The notes: generated by a model from the sequence alone, not told the origin. A stretch of DNA of 6,236 nt from an uncultured Acidimicrobiales bacterium (GCA_937942965.1 CALDGN010000166.1:1-6236), one strand, 5' to 3'; shown: positions 1 to 5,737, counted from the first letter of the stretch. Program-made: numbers and translations.

Positions 1-1
1 C

Positions 2-577
2 GTCGCCGCAGGCACCGCCACCACACTCCTCGGAGCCGACGTCACCGCAACCACCGACGGAAGCAACGTCTTCATCAACGACAGCACCGTCGTCCTCCCC
101 AACGTCGAAGCCTGCAACGGCATCGTCCACGTCATCAACTCGGTACTGCTCCCACCAGCACCGGCTGCCGATGACGTTATCAGCGACGGCAATGTGATCG
201 TGCTTCGCAACGTCGACCGCGATCGCTACCTCGATGCTGACCCACGACGCACCGGCTACAACGTCGACCTTTCACGCACGGTTTCGGCCGACGATGAGTG
301 GATCCTCGAAGCAGTTGGTGACGGCACGTGGCGTCTGCTCAACGGCGTCTACGGCCGGTACCTCGATGCCGACGGTCGCCGGGCGCACTACAACGTCAAC
401 CTGAGCTCCAACCCGAACGCCTACGGCGTCGAGTGGGAGATCATTCCTCAGGGCGACGGTCTCTACGCGCTGCGGGCGGTCGATCTGAACCGCTTCCTCG
501 ATGCGGACCACGAGAACGTCGACACGTCGGCCTACATCGGCCATGACGACATCTGGGAGATCTCGCCTGCAAGCTGA
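2..577 (+). CDS. FAS1 (fasciclin) domain protein with C-terminal YLDAD-repeat (beta-trefoil-like) domain, 5' truncated
   Basis: The frame is open from the left edge and ends at TGA 575-577; 191 residues are visible and the start lies outside. Residues 1 to about 52 match the end of a FAS1 domain: a TLLGADV strand, a 'V-F-I-N-D-S-T-V' strand, and the conserved H2-like box NGIVHVINSVLLPP. FAS1 domains are usually secreted or surface-bound adhesion modules, so an extracytoplasmic place is expected, although the signal peptide would be upstream of the window. A short linker rich in Pro, Ala and Asp leads to residues 64-191, built of three repeats, each with an R-[YF]-L-D-A-D motif (DAD at about 78-80, 122-124 and 167-169, spacing 44 and 45) followed by a conserved Trp strand (EW, EW, IW). 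Threefold repeats of this length suggest a fascin- or ricin-like beta-trefoil that may bind sugar or actin-like ligands; the fold is inferred. Repeats 1 and 2 also share YNV[DN]LS. FAS1 is a confident call; the role of the tail is unknown. Confidence 0.85.
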   Translation, partial: VAAGTATTLLGADVTATTDGSNVFINDSTVVLPNVEACNGIVHVINSVLLPPAPAADDVISDGNVIVLRNVDRDRYLDADPRRTGYNVDLSRTVSADDEWILEAVGDGTWRLLNGVYGRYLDADGRRAHYNVNLSSNPNAYGVEWEIIPQGDGLYALRAVDLNRFLDADHENVDTSAYIGHDDIWEISPAS

Positions 578-600
578 GTTTCCTCGGCTGAGCTGAGCTC

Positions 601-635
601 AACCAATCCAGTCCAACCCAATCGCATTCAATCCA
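601..635. repeat. Degenerate pentanucleotide tandem repeat, consensus ATCCA, about seven units
   Basis: Read in steps of five, the bases are AACCA, ATCCA, GTCCA, ACCCA, ATCGC, ATTCA, ATCCA. Six of the seven units end in CA and most differ from ATCCA by one base. The bases just before (586-600) keep the same step with GGCTG, AGCTG, AGCTC. The tract lies in the non-coding spacer after the FAS1 gene and before the hairpin at 648-675, and is less GC-rich than its surroundings. It is probably slippage-derived spacer DNA; no function can be read from it. Confidence 0.5.
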
Positions 636-647
636 AGCGAACGTGAG

Positions 648-675
648 GGGGCGCAGGCCACATGGCCTGCGCCCC
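648..675. terminator. GC-rich hairpin between convergent genes, likely bidirectional terminator
   Basis: A perfect 12-bp inverted repeat (arms 648-659 and 664-675, GGGGCGCAGGCC and its complement) surrounds the 4-nt loop ACAT. It sits 70 nt after the stop of the FAS1 protein gene (+) and 33 nt after the stop of the E1 beta gene (-), the expected place for a shared transcription terminator. No strong T run follows on either strand (only GTTTTCG on the plus side), as is common for terminators of high-GC actinobacteria. The structure is certain from the bases; its use as a terminator is inferred. Confidence 0.75.
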
Positions 676-708
676 GTACGCGTTTTCGATGAAGATGCGA
701 ACGGTCAG

Positions 709-1713
709 CTAGCCGAGCCGCAGCACCGCGGCGCGAACGTCGTCGGCGATGCCCGCCGCGTCCGGCACGTACTCAGATTCGAGCGCCGGCGTGAACGGCA
801 CCGGCGAGAACGGGGCGCCGACACGACCGACTGGCGCGTCGAGGTAGTCGAACGCCTGCTCTTGGATGTGGGCCGCGATCTCGGCACCGAGCCCGCCAAA
901 CCGGACGGCCTCGTGCGCAACGACGCAGTGGTTGGTGCGCTGGACCGACGCGACGATCGTCTCAGTGTCGAGCGGCTGCAGCGTGCGTAGGTCGATGACT
1001 TCGACGTCGATGCCTTCGCTGGCGAGGACCGAGGCAGCCTTGAGCGATTCGCTGACCATGCGGCCGTAGGTCACGAGCGTGACATCGTTGCCGGGTCGGG
1101 TGATGCTGGCGCTGCCGAGCGGCACTTCGAAGAGGTCCTCGGGGCAGTAGCTCTTCTGGCCGAGCAGCCGCTTGTGCTTCACGAACACGACCGGGTTGTC
1201 GTCACGGATCGATGCCGTGAGCAGCCCTTTGACATCGTGTGCGTTCGACGGCATGACGACCTTGAGCCCGGGGATGTGACAGAGCAGCGCTTCGAGACTC
1301 TGGCTGTGCTGCGCAGCGGCCGACAGCCCGGCACCGGCATTGGTCGTGATCGTCATCGGGAGCGAGGTGTTGCCGCCGAACATGTACTTGAGCTTGGCGG
1401 CTTGGTTCACGATCTGGTCCATGGCGACGAGGACAAAGTCCATGAACATCAGATCGACGACAGGGCGCAGCCCCGAGACCGCGGCGCCGGTACCGAGGCC
1501 AACGATCGCCTGTTCCGAGATGGGCGTGTCGACGACACGCATCTCGCCGAACTCGCGCTGCAGACCGGTGAAGCTGCCGAAGACGCCACCGGCGGCGCCG
1601 ACGTCTTCGCCGGCGACGAACACGTCGTGGTCTTCGGCCATGATCTGGCGCAGCGTTTCAGTAAACGCGGCGCCATAGGTCAGTTCGCGAACCGAAGCTT
1701 CGGTGGCGGTCAT
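709..1713 (-). CDS. Thiamine-diphosphate-dependent 2-oxoacid/acetoin-type dehydrogenase E1 component, beta subunit
   Basis: This 334-residue protein has the usual length and layout of E1 beta subunits of pyruvate, branched-chain 2-oxoacid and acetoin dehydrogenases: an N-terminal pyrimidine-binding transketolase domain (about residues 8-185) and a C-terminal transketolase domain (about 200-325). Visible family marks are FVAGEDVG (32-39), the segment DTPISEQAIVGLGTG (62-76) with the Glu that activates the thiamine cofactor (E67), QHSQSLEA with conserved H136, and the C-terminal motifs VTYGRM, IDLRTLQPLD and HEAVRFGG. With the alpha subunit it decarboxylates a 2-oxoacid or cleaves acetoin in the cytoplasm and passes the acyl unit to a lipoyl E2. 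The ATG at 1713 overlaps the stop of the alpha gene (ATGA) and has a GGAGGT site 5 nt upstream, which fixes the start. No E2 or E3 gene follows; the hairpin at 648-675 ends the run. The exact substrate cannot be told from sequence, so acetoin, pyruvate and branched-chain oxoacids all remain possible. Confidence 0.93.
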   Translation of the reverse strand: MTATEASVRELTYGAAFTETLRQIMAEDHDVFVAGEDVGAAGGVFGSFTGLQREFGEMRVVDTPISEQAIVGLGTGAAVSGLRPVVDLMFMDFVLVAMDQIVNQAAKLKYMFGGNTSLPMTITTNAGAGLSAAAQHSQSLEALLCHIPGLKVVMPSNAHDVKGLLTASIRDDNPVVFVKHKRLLGQKSYCPEDLFEVPLGSASITRPGNDVTLVTYGRMVSESLKAASVLASEGIDVEVIDLRTLQPLDTETIVASVQRTNHCVVAHEAVRFGGLGAEIAAHIQEQAFDYLDAPVGRVGAPFSPVPFTPALESEYVPDAAGIADDVRAAVLRLG

Positions 1714-2690
1714 CGCACACCTCCGACCGTGTAGACGTCTTCGAGCAAGGCCGACGGCTCGGGGTATGGGCTCTCTTTTCCGAACGCGACGGCAGCATCG
1801 ACATCGGCTTGCACCTGACGATGCACCGCTTCGATGTCTTCGGCAGTCATGACGTCGAGGGCCAAGAGCCGTTCTTCGAGCAGAACGATCGGATCGCGTT
1901 CGCGCCAGCGAGCGACCTCTTCGTCGGAGCGGTACTTGACGCCCAGCGTCTGGACCCCGTGATGGTTATAGAAGCGGTACGTCTTGGCCTCGATGAACGA
2001 CGGACCCTGACCGCCACGAGCGCGGGCAACCGCTTGCGCTGCCGCCTCGAACACCGCGACGACGTCCATGCCATCGACGACGACACCAGGAATGCCGTAC
2101 CCGGCGGCGCGGTCAACGACGTCGTCAACACCCATCGTGTCTCGGCGGGGCGTGAACTCGCCGTACTCGTTGTTCTCGCACACGAACACGGCGGGCAGCT
2201 GGAGGGCCGACGCCATGTTGATGGCCTCGTGGAACGCACCGATGTTCGTCGCACCGTCTCCGAAGAAGACCACAGCGACGGTGTCGCTCTTGCGGTACTT
2301 GTTTGCGAACGCTGCGCCGACGGCGATGGGGATCCCTCCGCCGACGATGCCGTTCGCTCCGAGCATGTTCAGGTCGAGATCGCAGATGTGCATCGACCCG
2401 CCCTTGCCGTGGTTGTAGCCAGTGGCCTTTCCCATGAGCTCAGCCATCATGCGCGACAGGTCGCCGCCCTTGGCGACGAGGTGGCCATGACCACGGTGCG
2501 TCGATCCCACCTGGTCGTCGTTGCGCAACGTGGCGCAGACGCCAGCGGCGACGGCTTCTTCACCTACGTAGAGGTGGATGAATCCCGGCATTTCCGAATT
2601 CTCGAACAGGGCGCCGGCGGCCTCTTCGAATCGCCGGATGCGCACCATCCGGTGGTGGAGGTCGACAAGGACCTCAGCGGTGATCTCCAT
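1710..2690 (-). CDS. Thiamine-diphosphate-dependent 2-oxoacid/acetoin-type dehydrogenase E1 component, alpha subunit
   Basis: Counted from the ATG at 2690 the protein has 326 residues, normal for bacterial E1 alpha. It opens with the family pattern RMVRIRRFEE (14-23), then PGFIHLYVGEEAVAAG (35-50), the active-site stretch STHRGHGH (63-70), GKGGSMHI (95-102), and the thiamine-diphosphate motif GDGATN (144-149) ending at ENN (171-173). The later loop YRFYNHHG (238-245) matches the region that in homologues covers the active site. It forms the cytoplasmic alpha2/beta2 decarboxylase with the next gene, which overlaps it by 4 nt. The start is uncertain: an in-frame GTG at 2732 would add 14 residues, lies right after an in-frame stop (2733-2735) and has a weak AGG 3 nt upstream. 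The ATG at 2690 agrees better with the family N-terminus but has no Shine-Dalgarno site. Both starts lie in a large inverted repeat (2680-2732). Substrate is unresolved, as for the beta subunit. Confidence 0.93.
   Translation of the reverse strand: MEITAEVLVDLHHRMVRIRRFEEAAGALFENSEMPGFIHLYVGEEAVAAGVCATLRNDDQVGSTHRGHGHLVAKGGDLSRMMAELMGKATGYNHGKGGSMHICDLDLNMLGANGIVGGGIPIAVGAAFANKYRKSDTVAVVFFGDGATNIGAFHEAINMASALQLPAVFVCENNEYGEFTPRRDTMGVDDVVDRAAGYGIPGVVVDGMDVVAVFEAAAQAVARARGGQGPSFIEAKTYRFYNHHGVQTLGVKYRSDEEVARWRERDPIVLLEERLLALDVMTAEDIEAVHRQVQADVDAAVAFGKESPYPEPSALLEDVYTVGGVR
1719..1724 (-). promoter_or_regulatory. Ribosome binding site of the E1 beta gene
   Basis: GGAGGT on the minus strand lies 5 nt before the ATG at 1713, inside the last codons of the E1 alpha gene. 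It supports translational coupling of the two subunits and settles the beta start. Confidence 0.8.
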
Positions 2691-2732
2691 CTGACGATCA
2701 TGCCAGGGAGTGGCATGCCAGATGGAGATCAC
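2680..2732. promoter_or_regulatory. Large inverted repeat over the start of the E1 alpha gene
   Basis: Outer arms 2680-2693 and 2719-2732 are a perfect 14-bp inverted repeat (GTGATCTCCATCTG and its complement). Inside, CATGCCA (2699-2705) and TGGCATG (2711-2717) form a second 7-bp stem with loop GGGAG. Only ACGAT (2694-2698) on one side and one C (2718) on the other stay unpaired. In the mRNA this hairpin begins at the possible GUG start and includes the AUG at 2690 in its 3' arm, 16 nt beyond the stop of the DUF2853 gene. It could hide the start codon from ribosomes, stop transcription from upstream, or be a DNA operator. There is no T run after it, which argues against a simple terminator. 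The structure is certain, its role inferred. Confidence 0.6.
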
Positions 2733-2748
2733 TCACCTGAGCGAGGGG

Positions 2749-3087
2749 TCAGGAGTAAACGGATTCCTTGCCGAGTTCCTTGACGAGCAGGTAGTAGAAG
2801 ACGGGGCGGAGCTTGTTGCGGCGGCTCTTGCCGATCTTCTTGACGGCCTTGTCGATGGCCTTGTCGAGCGAAGCGTCATCAGCGCAGCCGAGCTTGCCGA
2901 TGAGGTACTTCTTCTTGATCGTCTCGAGTTCGCTCTTCTGACCAGCAGCGACGAGCGATGCGTCACGGTTGTACAGCGATGGGCCGAGGGACTTGCCGAT
3001 GGCCTCAAGCAGTGGACGATCGATAGCGATCTTCTGCTCTTTCATCTGCTTCTCGCAGCGTTCCATGACGGAATCGAACTTGCTCAC
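2749..3087 (-). CDS. DUF2853 family protein
   Basis: This 112-residue, Lys-rich protein matches the DUF2853 pattern as I recall it: SKFD near the start, a GKSLGPSLYNRDASLVA block (about residues 32-48), a KKYLIGKLG block (about 59-67) and the ending KIGKSRRNKLRPVFYYLL...KESVY. Its length equals the family norm. It is small, soluble and mostly helical, without signal peptide or membrane segment; the family has no established biochemical function. The GTG at 3087 was chosen because AAGGAG lies 5 nt upstream and the protein then begins exactly at the conserved SKFD; a longer reading from an ATG at 3156 would add 23 unconserved residues and overlap the end of the oxygenase gene. It lies 76 nt after the oxygenase gene and before the E1 genes on the same strand. 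Nothing links it functionally to them beyond position. Confidence 0.9.
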   Translation of the reverse strand: MSKFDSVMERCEKQMKEQKIAIDRPLLEAIGKSLGPSLYNRDASLVAAGQKSELETIKKKYLIGKLGCADDASLDKAIDKAVKKIGKSRRNKLRPVFYYLLVKELGKESVYS

Positions 3088-3092
3088 GCTCT

Positions 3093-3098
3093 CTCCTT
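3093..3098 (-). promoter_or_regulatory. Ribosome binding site of the DUF2853 gene
   Basis: AAGGAG on the minus strand, 5 nt before GTG 3087. It is one of the two strongest Shine-Dalgarno sites in the window and decides the start of this gene against the upstream ATG at 3156. Confidence 0.8.
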
Positions 3099-3163
3099 GC
3101 GTTTTGACTCGCCCCGCGTTCGGAGGCGTTAGGTCAGACGCATGACAGCGCAACAATGTCGCG

Positions 3164-4069
3164 TCAGGTTGCAGCTTCTTCGAAAGACTCGGTCACTTCG
3201 GTTCCGTTGAAGCTGGCTCGCCCATCGGATCGGGGACGACGTCCGAGCGCGTACTCGGGTGGCAGCAGGTCGGTTCCGCCCATCGGGTTGATCGACGAAG
3301 GATCGGAGAAGTAGCCGAGCGCGTAGTTGCCCATCGTGTACCCCATGAGCTCTTGAAGCCCAGGATCGAGGTCCTTGGCGATCTCGGGTGGACACGACAG
3401 GAACTGGTTCTCTTCGGTGCGCAACCAAGCCAGGCAGTACGTGATGTTGATGCCGATTCGGTCTGCGGTCGAGCGATTCTCACCTCCGCTGTGGATCACC
3501 GAGCCGGTGTAGAGCAGCACTGAACCTGCGCTCATCACGGCTTGTGCGCGCTCGTGGTCCTCGGCGCGGCGCTCTTCTTCCCACCCGCTACTGCCAGGGA
3601 CGACACGAGTGGCACCGTTCTCTTCGGTGAAGTCGGTGAGGGCCCAAATGGTGTTGAACTGCGGTTCGAGCCCATCGGGGATGTAGCCGCCCCACGCCAG
3701 ACGGTCACGGTGCAATGGCTGCTTGCCCTGGCCTGGGTGGATATTGATGACCTGGGTCAGATGGAGCTGGATGCGATTCGTGAACGGTTCCAAGAACCCG
3801 TTCGCCAAACCAAGGATCCGCTCGTCCATGACGAGTTCTCGACACGCTTCGCTTCGGGCGACGAGTGCACCCGTGCGCCCGGTCTGGCGTCCGGTGAAGT
3901 CGTCTCGCCCAAGCGGCGTCGAGTCGATCCACGGGCCGAGCTCTTCGAAGACGCGGTTGTGCTGCGGCGTCGGCATTGCATCGCGGATGATGGCAGCGCC
4001 ATCACGACGCATGACGGTCAGGATCTCGTCGAGATCGTGGTCCGGATCGAAAGTCACCAGCTCGGCCAT
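3164..4069 (-). CDS. Phytanoyl-CoA dioxygenase (PhyH) family Fe(II)/2-oxoglutarate-dependent oxygenase
   Basis: The protein has 301 residues, typical of bacterial PhyH-like oxygenases. The iron-binding facial triad is visible as H120 and D122 in LHRDRLAWGG, and H193 in GSVIHSGGENRS. R204 lies 11 residues after H193, the position of the Arg that holds 2-oxoglutarate in PHYH and ectoine hydroxylase. The N-terminal DGAAIIRDAM (23-32), the core strand TIWALTDFTEENGATRVVPGS (140-160) and AGSVLLYTGS (181-190) also fit. Such enzymes hydroxylate a small molecule or acyl-CoA in the cytoplasm using O2 and 2-oxoglutarate; the substrate cannot be read here. The end (about residues 240-301, with GYFSDPSSINPMGG) extends past the jelly-roll core. 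The ATG at 4069 lacks a clear Shine-Dalgarno site. It follows the small unknown gene by 23 nt, probably in one transcript, and precedes DUF2853 and E1 genes. Confidence 0.92.
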   Translation of the reverse strand: MAELVTFDPDHDLDEILTVMRRDGAAIIRDAMPTPQHNRVFEELGPWIDSTPLGRDDFTGRQTGRTGALVARSEACRELVMDERILGLANGFLEPFTNRIQLHLTQVINIHPGQGKQPLHRDRLAWGGYIPDGLEPQFNTIWALTDFTEENGATRVVPGSSGWEEERRAEDHERAQAVMSAGSVLLYTGSVIHSGGENRSTADRIGINITYCLAWLRTEENQFLSCPPEIAKDLDPGLQELMGYTMGNYALGYFSDPSSINPMGGTDLLPPEYALGRRPRSDGRASFNGTEVTESFEEAAT

Positions 4070-4092
4070 ATCGCCAAGCGTAGGTGGAGCGT

Positions 4093-4431
4093 TCAGTTCG
4101 GACCGAAGCGCAGCGAGTCATCAACGTCGGGCGCGTCGTCGGGCATGCGGGTCGACGCGGGCAGTGCACCGCGTTCGAGCACGTCGACGATGACGCGCTC
4201 AAGCGTGGGCCGGGTCAGGTCCTGGACGAACAAGTCTGGCGGCCGCATGTACAGATGTTTGACCGCTGGGGAAGCTCGGAACTCGCCTTGGGAACGAGCC
4301 ACTTCAAAGAAGTCAAAGGTCCACACGTTGAGCGCATAGCGCTCCCCTGTCGAGAGGTACACAACGACGTTGCAGAAGTCATCGACGTCTTCGGCGAGGT
4401 GTTCGGCTTCGATCCAGATGCGGGCTTCCAT
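4093..4431 (-). CDS. Uncharacterised conserved-looking small protein
   Basis: From the ATG at 4431 the product has 112 residues, acidic, with no signal peptide or membrane segment. The middle reads as a compact alpha/beta fold: a strand VVVYLSTGERYALNVWTF (about residues 22-39), a helix FFEVARSQGE, then YMRPPDLFVQDLTR (61-74) and a helix LERVIVDVLERGAL. I recall similar 'G-x-R-Y-x-L-N-V-W-T-F' small hypothetical proteins in diverse bacteria, but I cannot name a family, and no function is proposed. The start is uncertain: in-frame ATGs at 4503 and 4536 would add 24 or 35 Arg-rich residues without family-like character, the second overlapping the divergent MFS gene. None has a convincing Shine-Dalgarno site. 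The stop is 23 nt before the oxygenase gene on the same strand, so the two are likely cotranscribed. Confidence 0.7.
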   Translation of the reverse strand: MEARIWIEAEHLAEDVDDFCNVVVYLSTGERYALNVWTFDFFEVARSQGEFRASPAVKHLYMRPPDLFVQDLTRPTLERVIVDVLERGALPASTRMPDDAPDVDDSLRFGPN

Positions 4432-4434
4432 CGA

Positions 4435-4447
4435 CTGCACTGTGCAG
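4435..4447. promoter_or_regulatory. 13-bp perfect palindrome in the divergent promoter region (possible operator)
   Basis: CTGCAC and GTGCAG flank one central T. It lies 4 nt before the ATG at 4431, in the 83-nt space between the minus-strand gene group and the MFS gene. Such a place suits a repressor site acting on both directions, but if the small gene starts further upstream these bases are codons. No matching regulator gene is in the window, so the role is a guess. Confidence 0.25.
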
Positions 4448-4514
4448 CTGTCGGCACGGAGCCGCAACGTGTGAGCGATCGCGCCGAGCTGATGTCGGAG
4501 CATCGTGACCGGCC

Positions 4515-5732
4515 ATGCGAGACTCCGGCGTGCCATCTCCGTCCGTCGCCACGTCGCGAACACTCGTGCGCAACGGCGTCTTGGTGTCGACAATGGTGTC
4601 GACGGCATTCCAGATCTTCGTGGTCTCGGTTCTGGCCAGCGTCCTGATCGAGGACTTCGGATTGAGCCGGTTCGAGCTCGGACTGATCGGGTCGCTCAAC
4701 ACTGCGATCGGTGCGGTGACTGCCCCCGTGACCGGCCGGATCACCGACAGGATCGGCCCTCGCCAATCGTGTGTTGCGGCCCAACTCTGGACCGGCGTCG
4801 GATTCATGATCATGGCGCTGGCGAACTCGGTCTGGGTCTTGGTGCTGTCGGGCATCGTGCTCGGCATCCCCCAGGGCTGGGGCAACCCGTCCACCAATGC
4901 GCTCATCGCCGAGCGGGTGCCCGCAGGCAATCGCGGCGTTGTCACCGGCATCAAGCAGAGCGGTGTGCAGCTCGGCATCTTCCTGGCTGGCGTCAGCCTG
5001 CCAGTGCTCGCAGAAACGATCGGCTGGAGGGGCGCCATGTGGTTCTACGCCGGTGTGTTCTCGCTGTTCGGCCTGCTGCCGTTGGCCTTGCCTCGCGATG
5101 CAGAAGTCGACACGAGCACTGCGTCAGGCGCGCCCGTTACCGCTTCGCCGACTCGCCCCTACGACATGCGGGCCGTGTGGCTGATCGCGTTGTACGCGTT
5201 TCTCATGGGCACGGGCGGTGGCGCGATCGGACGCTTCCTTGCGCTGTTCGCCGAAGAAGAAGGCGGCCTGTCGAACACCAGTGCCGGACTCGTGCTCGCC
5301 GTCTCCGGACTCGCTGGCATGGTCGCTCGAGTCATCGCGGGCCGCTTGGCTGAACACCGCATCGCGCCGCTCCCGTTGCTGGCGATCCTCGCCTCGATCG
5401 GTGCGGTCGTTTGTCTGTTACTGCTCGTCACACTGCAGGTCGGCACATGGCTCCTCTGGATCATTGCGCTGCTCTACGCAGTCGGGCACGCTGCCTGGAA
5501 TGCCGTGGCGATGTTGGCGGTCATCGTCGGCGTTGACCGAAGCCAAGCCGGACGGGCCTCGGGCGCAGTCATGTTCGGCTTCCTTGGTGGCCTGGCCGTG
5601 GGCTCACCGATCGCAGGACTCGCGATCGATGCCACCGACAGCTACCAGCCCGTGTGGCTCGGCGCGCTGTGCCTGGCGGTCGCCTCGGTGCTTGTCGCTC
5701 GGTTCGCCCATCGCGTCGCCGAAGCCGGCTGA
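4515..5732 (+). CDS. Major facilitator superfamily (MFS) transporter
   Basis: The 405-residue protein has the length and pattern of a 12-helix MFS carrier of the inner membrane. After a short polar N-terminus (1-20), helices can be traced at about 24-45, 54-73, 88-107, 107-125, 147-166 and 172-193, a hydrophilic central loop follows at about 194-218 (Ser/Thr/Pro-rich), and the second half runs from 219 to 398. Motif A between helices 2 and 3 is seen as GRITDRIGPR (74-83) with a weaker copy GRLAEHRIA (277-285) in the second half. GIKQSGVQLG (145-154) in helix 5 is common in anion and organic-acid MFS carriers (CynX/NarK-like), which hints at, but does not prove, an organic anion substrate. The ATG at 4515 lacks a clear ribosome site; GTG 4566 or GTG 4584 are alternatives that keep helix 1. 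It is divergent from the oxygenase/E1 group and may share its control region. Confidence 0.92.
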   Translation: MRDSGVPSPSVATSRTLVRNGVLVSTMVSTAFQIFVVSVLASVLIEDFGLSRFELGLIGSLNTAIGAVTAPVTGRITDRIGPRQSCVAAQLWTGVGFMIMALANSVWVLVLSGIVLGIPQGWGNPSTNALIAERVPAGNRGVVTGIKQSGVQLGIFLAGVSLPVLAETIGWRGAMWFYAGVFSLFGLLPLALPRDAEVDTSTASGAPVTASPTRPYDMRAVWLIALYAFLMGTGGGAIGRFLALFAEEEGGLSNTSAGLVLAVSGLAGMVARVIAGRLAEHRIAPLPLLAILASIGAVVCLLLLVTLQVGTWLLWIIALLYAVGHAAWNAVAMLAVIVGVDRSQAGRASGAVMFGFLGGLAVGSPIAGLAIDATDSYQPVWLGALCLAVASVLVARFAHRVAEAG

Positions 5733-5737
5733 GCGAA

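Noticed and set aside
1174..1734. Open frame on the plus strand opposite the E1 beta gene
   Set aside because: Same reason: low-complexity Arg/Asp/Val-rich product against a complete, motif-rich E1 beta.
1809..2783. Long open frame on the plus strand opposite the E1 alpha gene
   Set aside because: Its translation is rich in Arg, His, Asp and Val with no domain pattern, and the minus strand encodes a full E1 alpha with all motifs. It is a high-GC antisense shadow.
3088..3156. Upstream ATG (3156) extension of the DUF2853 protein
   Set aside because: The extra 23 residues are not family-like, overlap is needed with the end of the oxygenase gene, and the GTG at 3087 has an ideal ribosome site.
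3099..3163. Possible -35/-10 promoter (TTGCGC, 16 nt, TAACGC on the minus strand) before DUF2853
   Set aside because: The -10 element is poor and such matches are frequent by chance; no independent support.
3542..4339. Plus-strand open frame crossing the oxygenase and small-protein genes
   Set aside because: It crosses two well-supported minus-strand genes and has no recognisable motif.
4582..4603. Ten-base direct repeat TGGTGTCGAC with 12-nt period in the MFS gene
   Set aside because: It encodes VST-M-VST in the first helix and is in frame; a small coding duplication with no sign of wider function.
4505..5353. Second plus-strand frame inside the MFS gene
   Set aside because: Arg-rich frame-shifted reading of the transporter, without hydrophobic helices or motifs.
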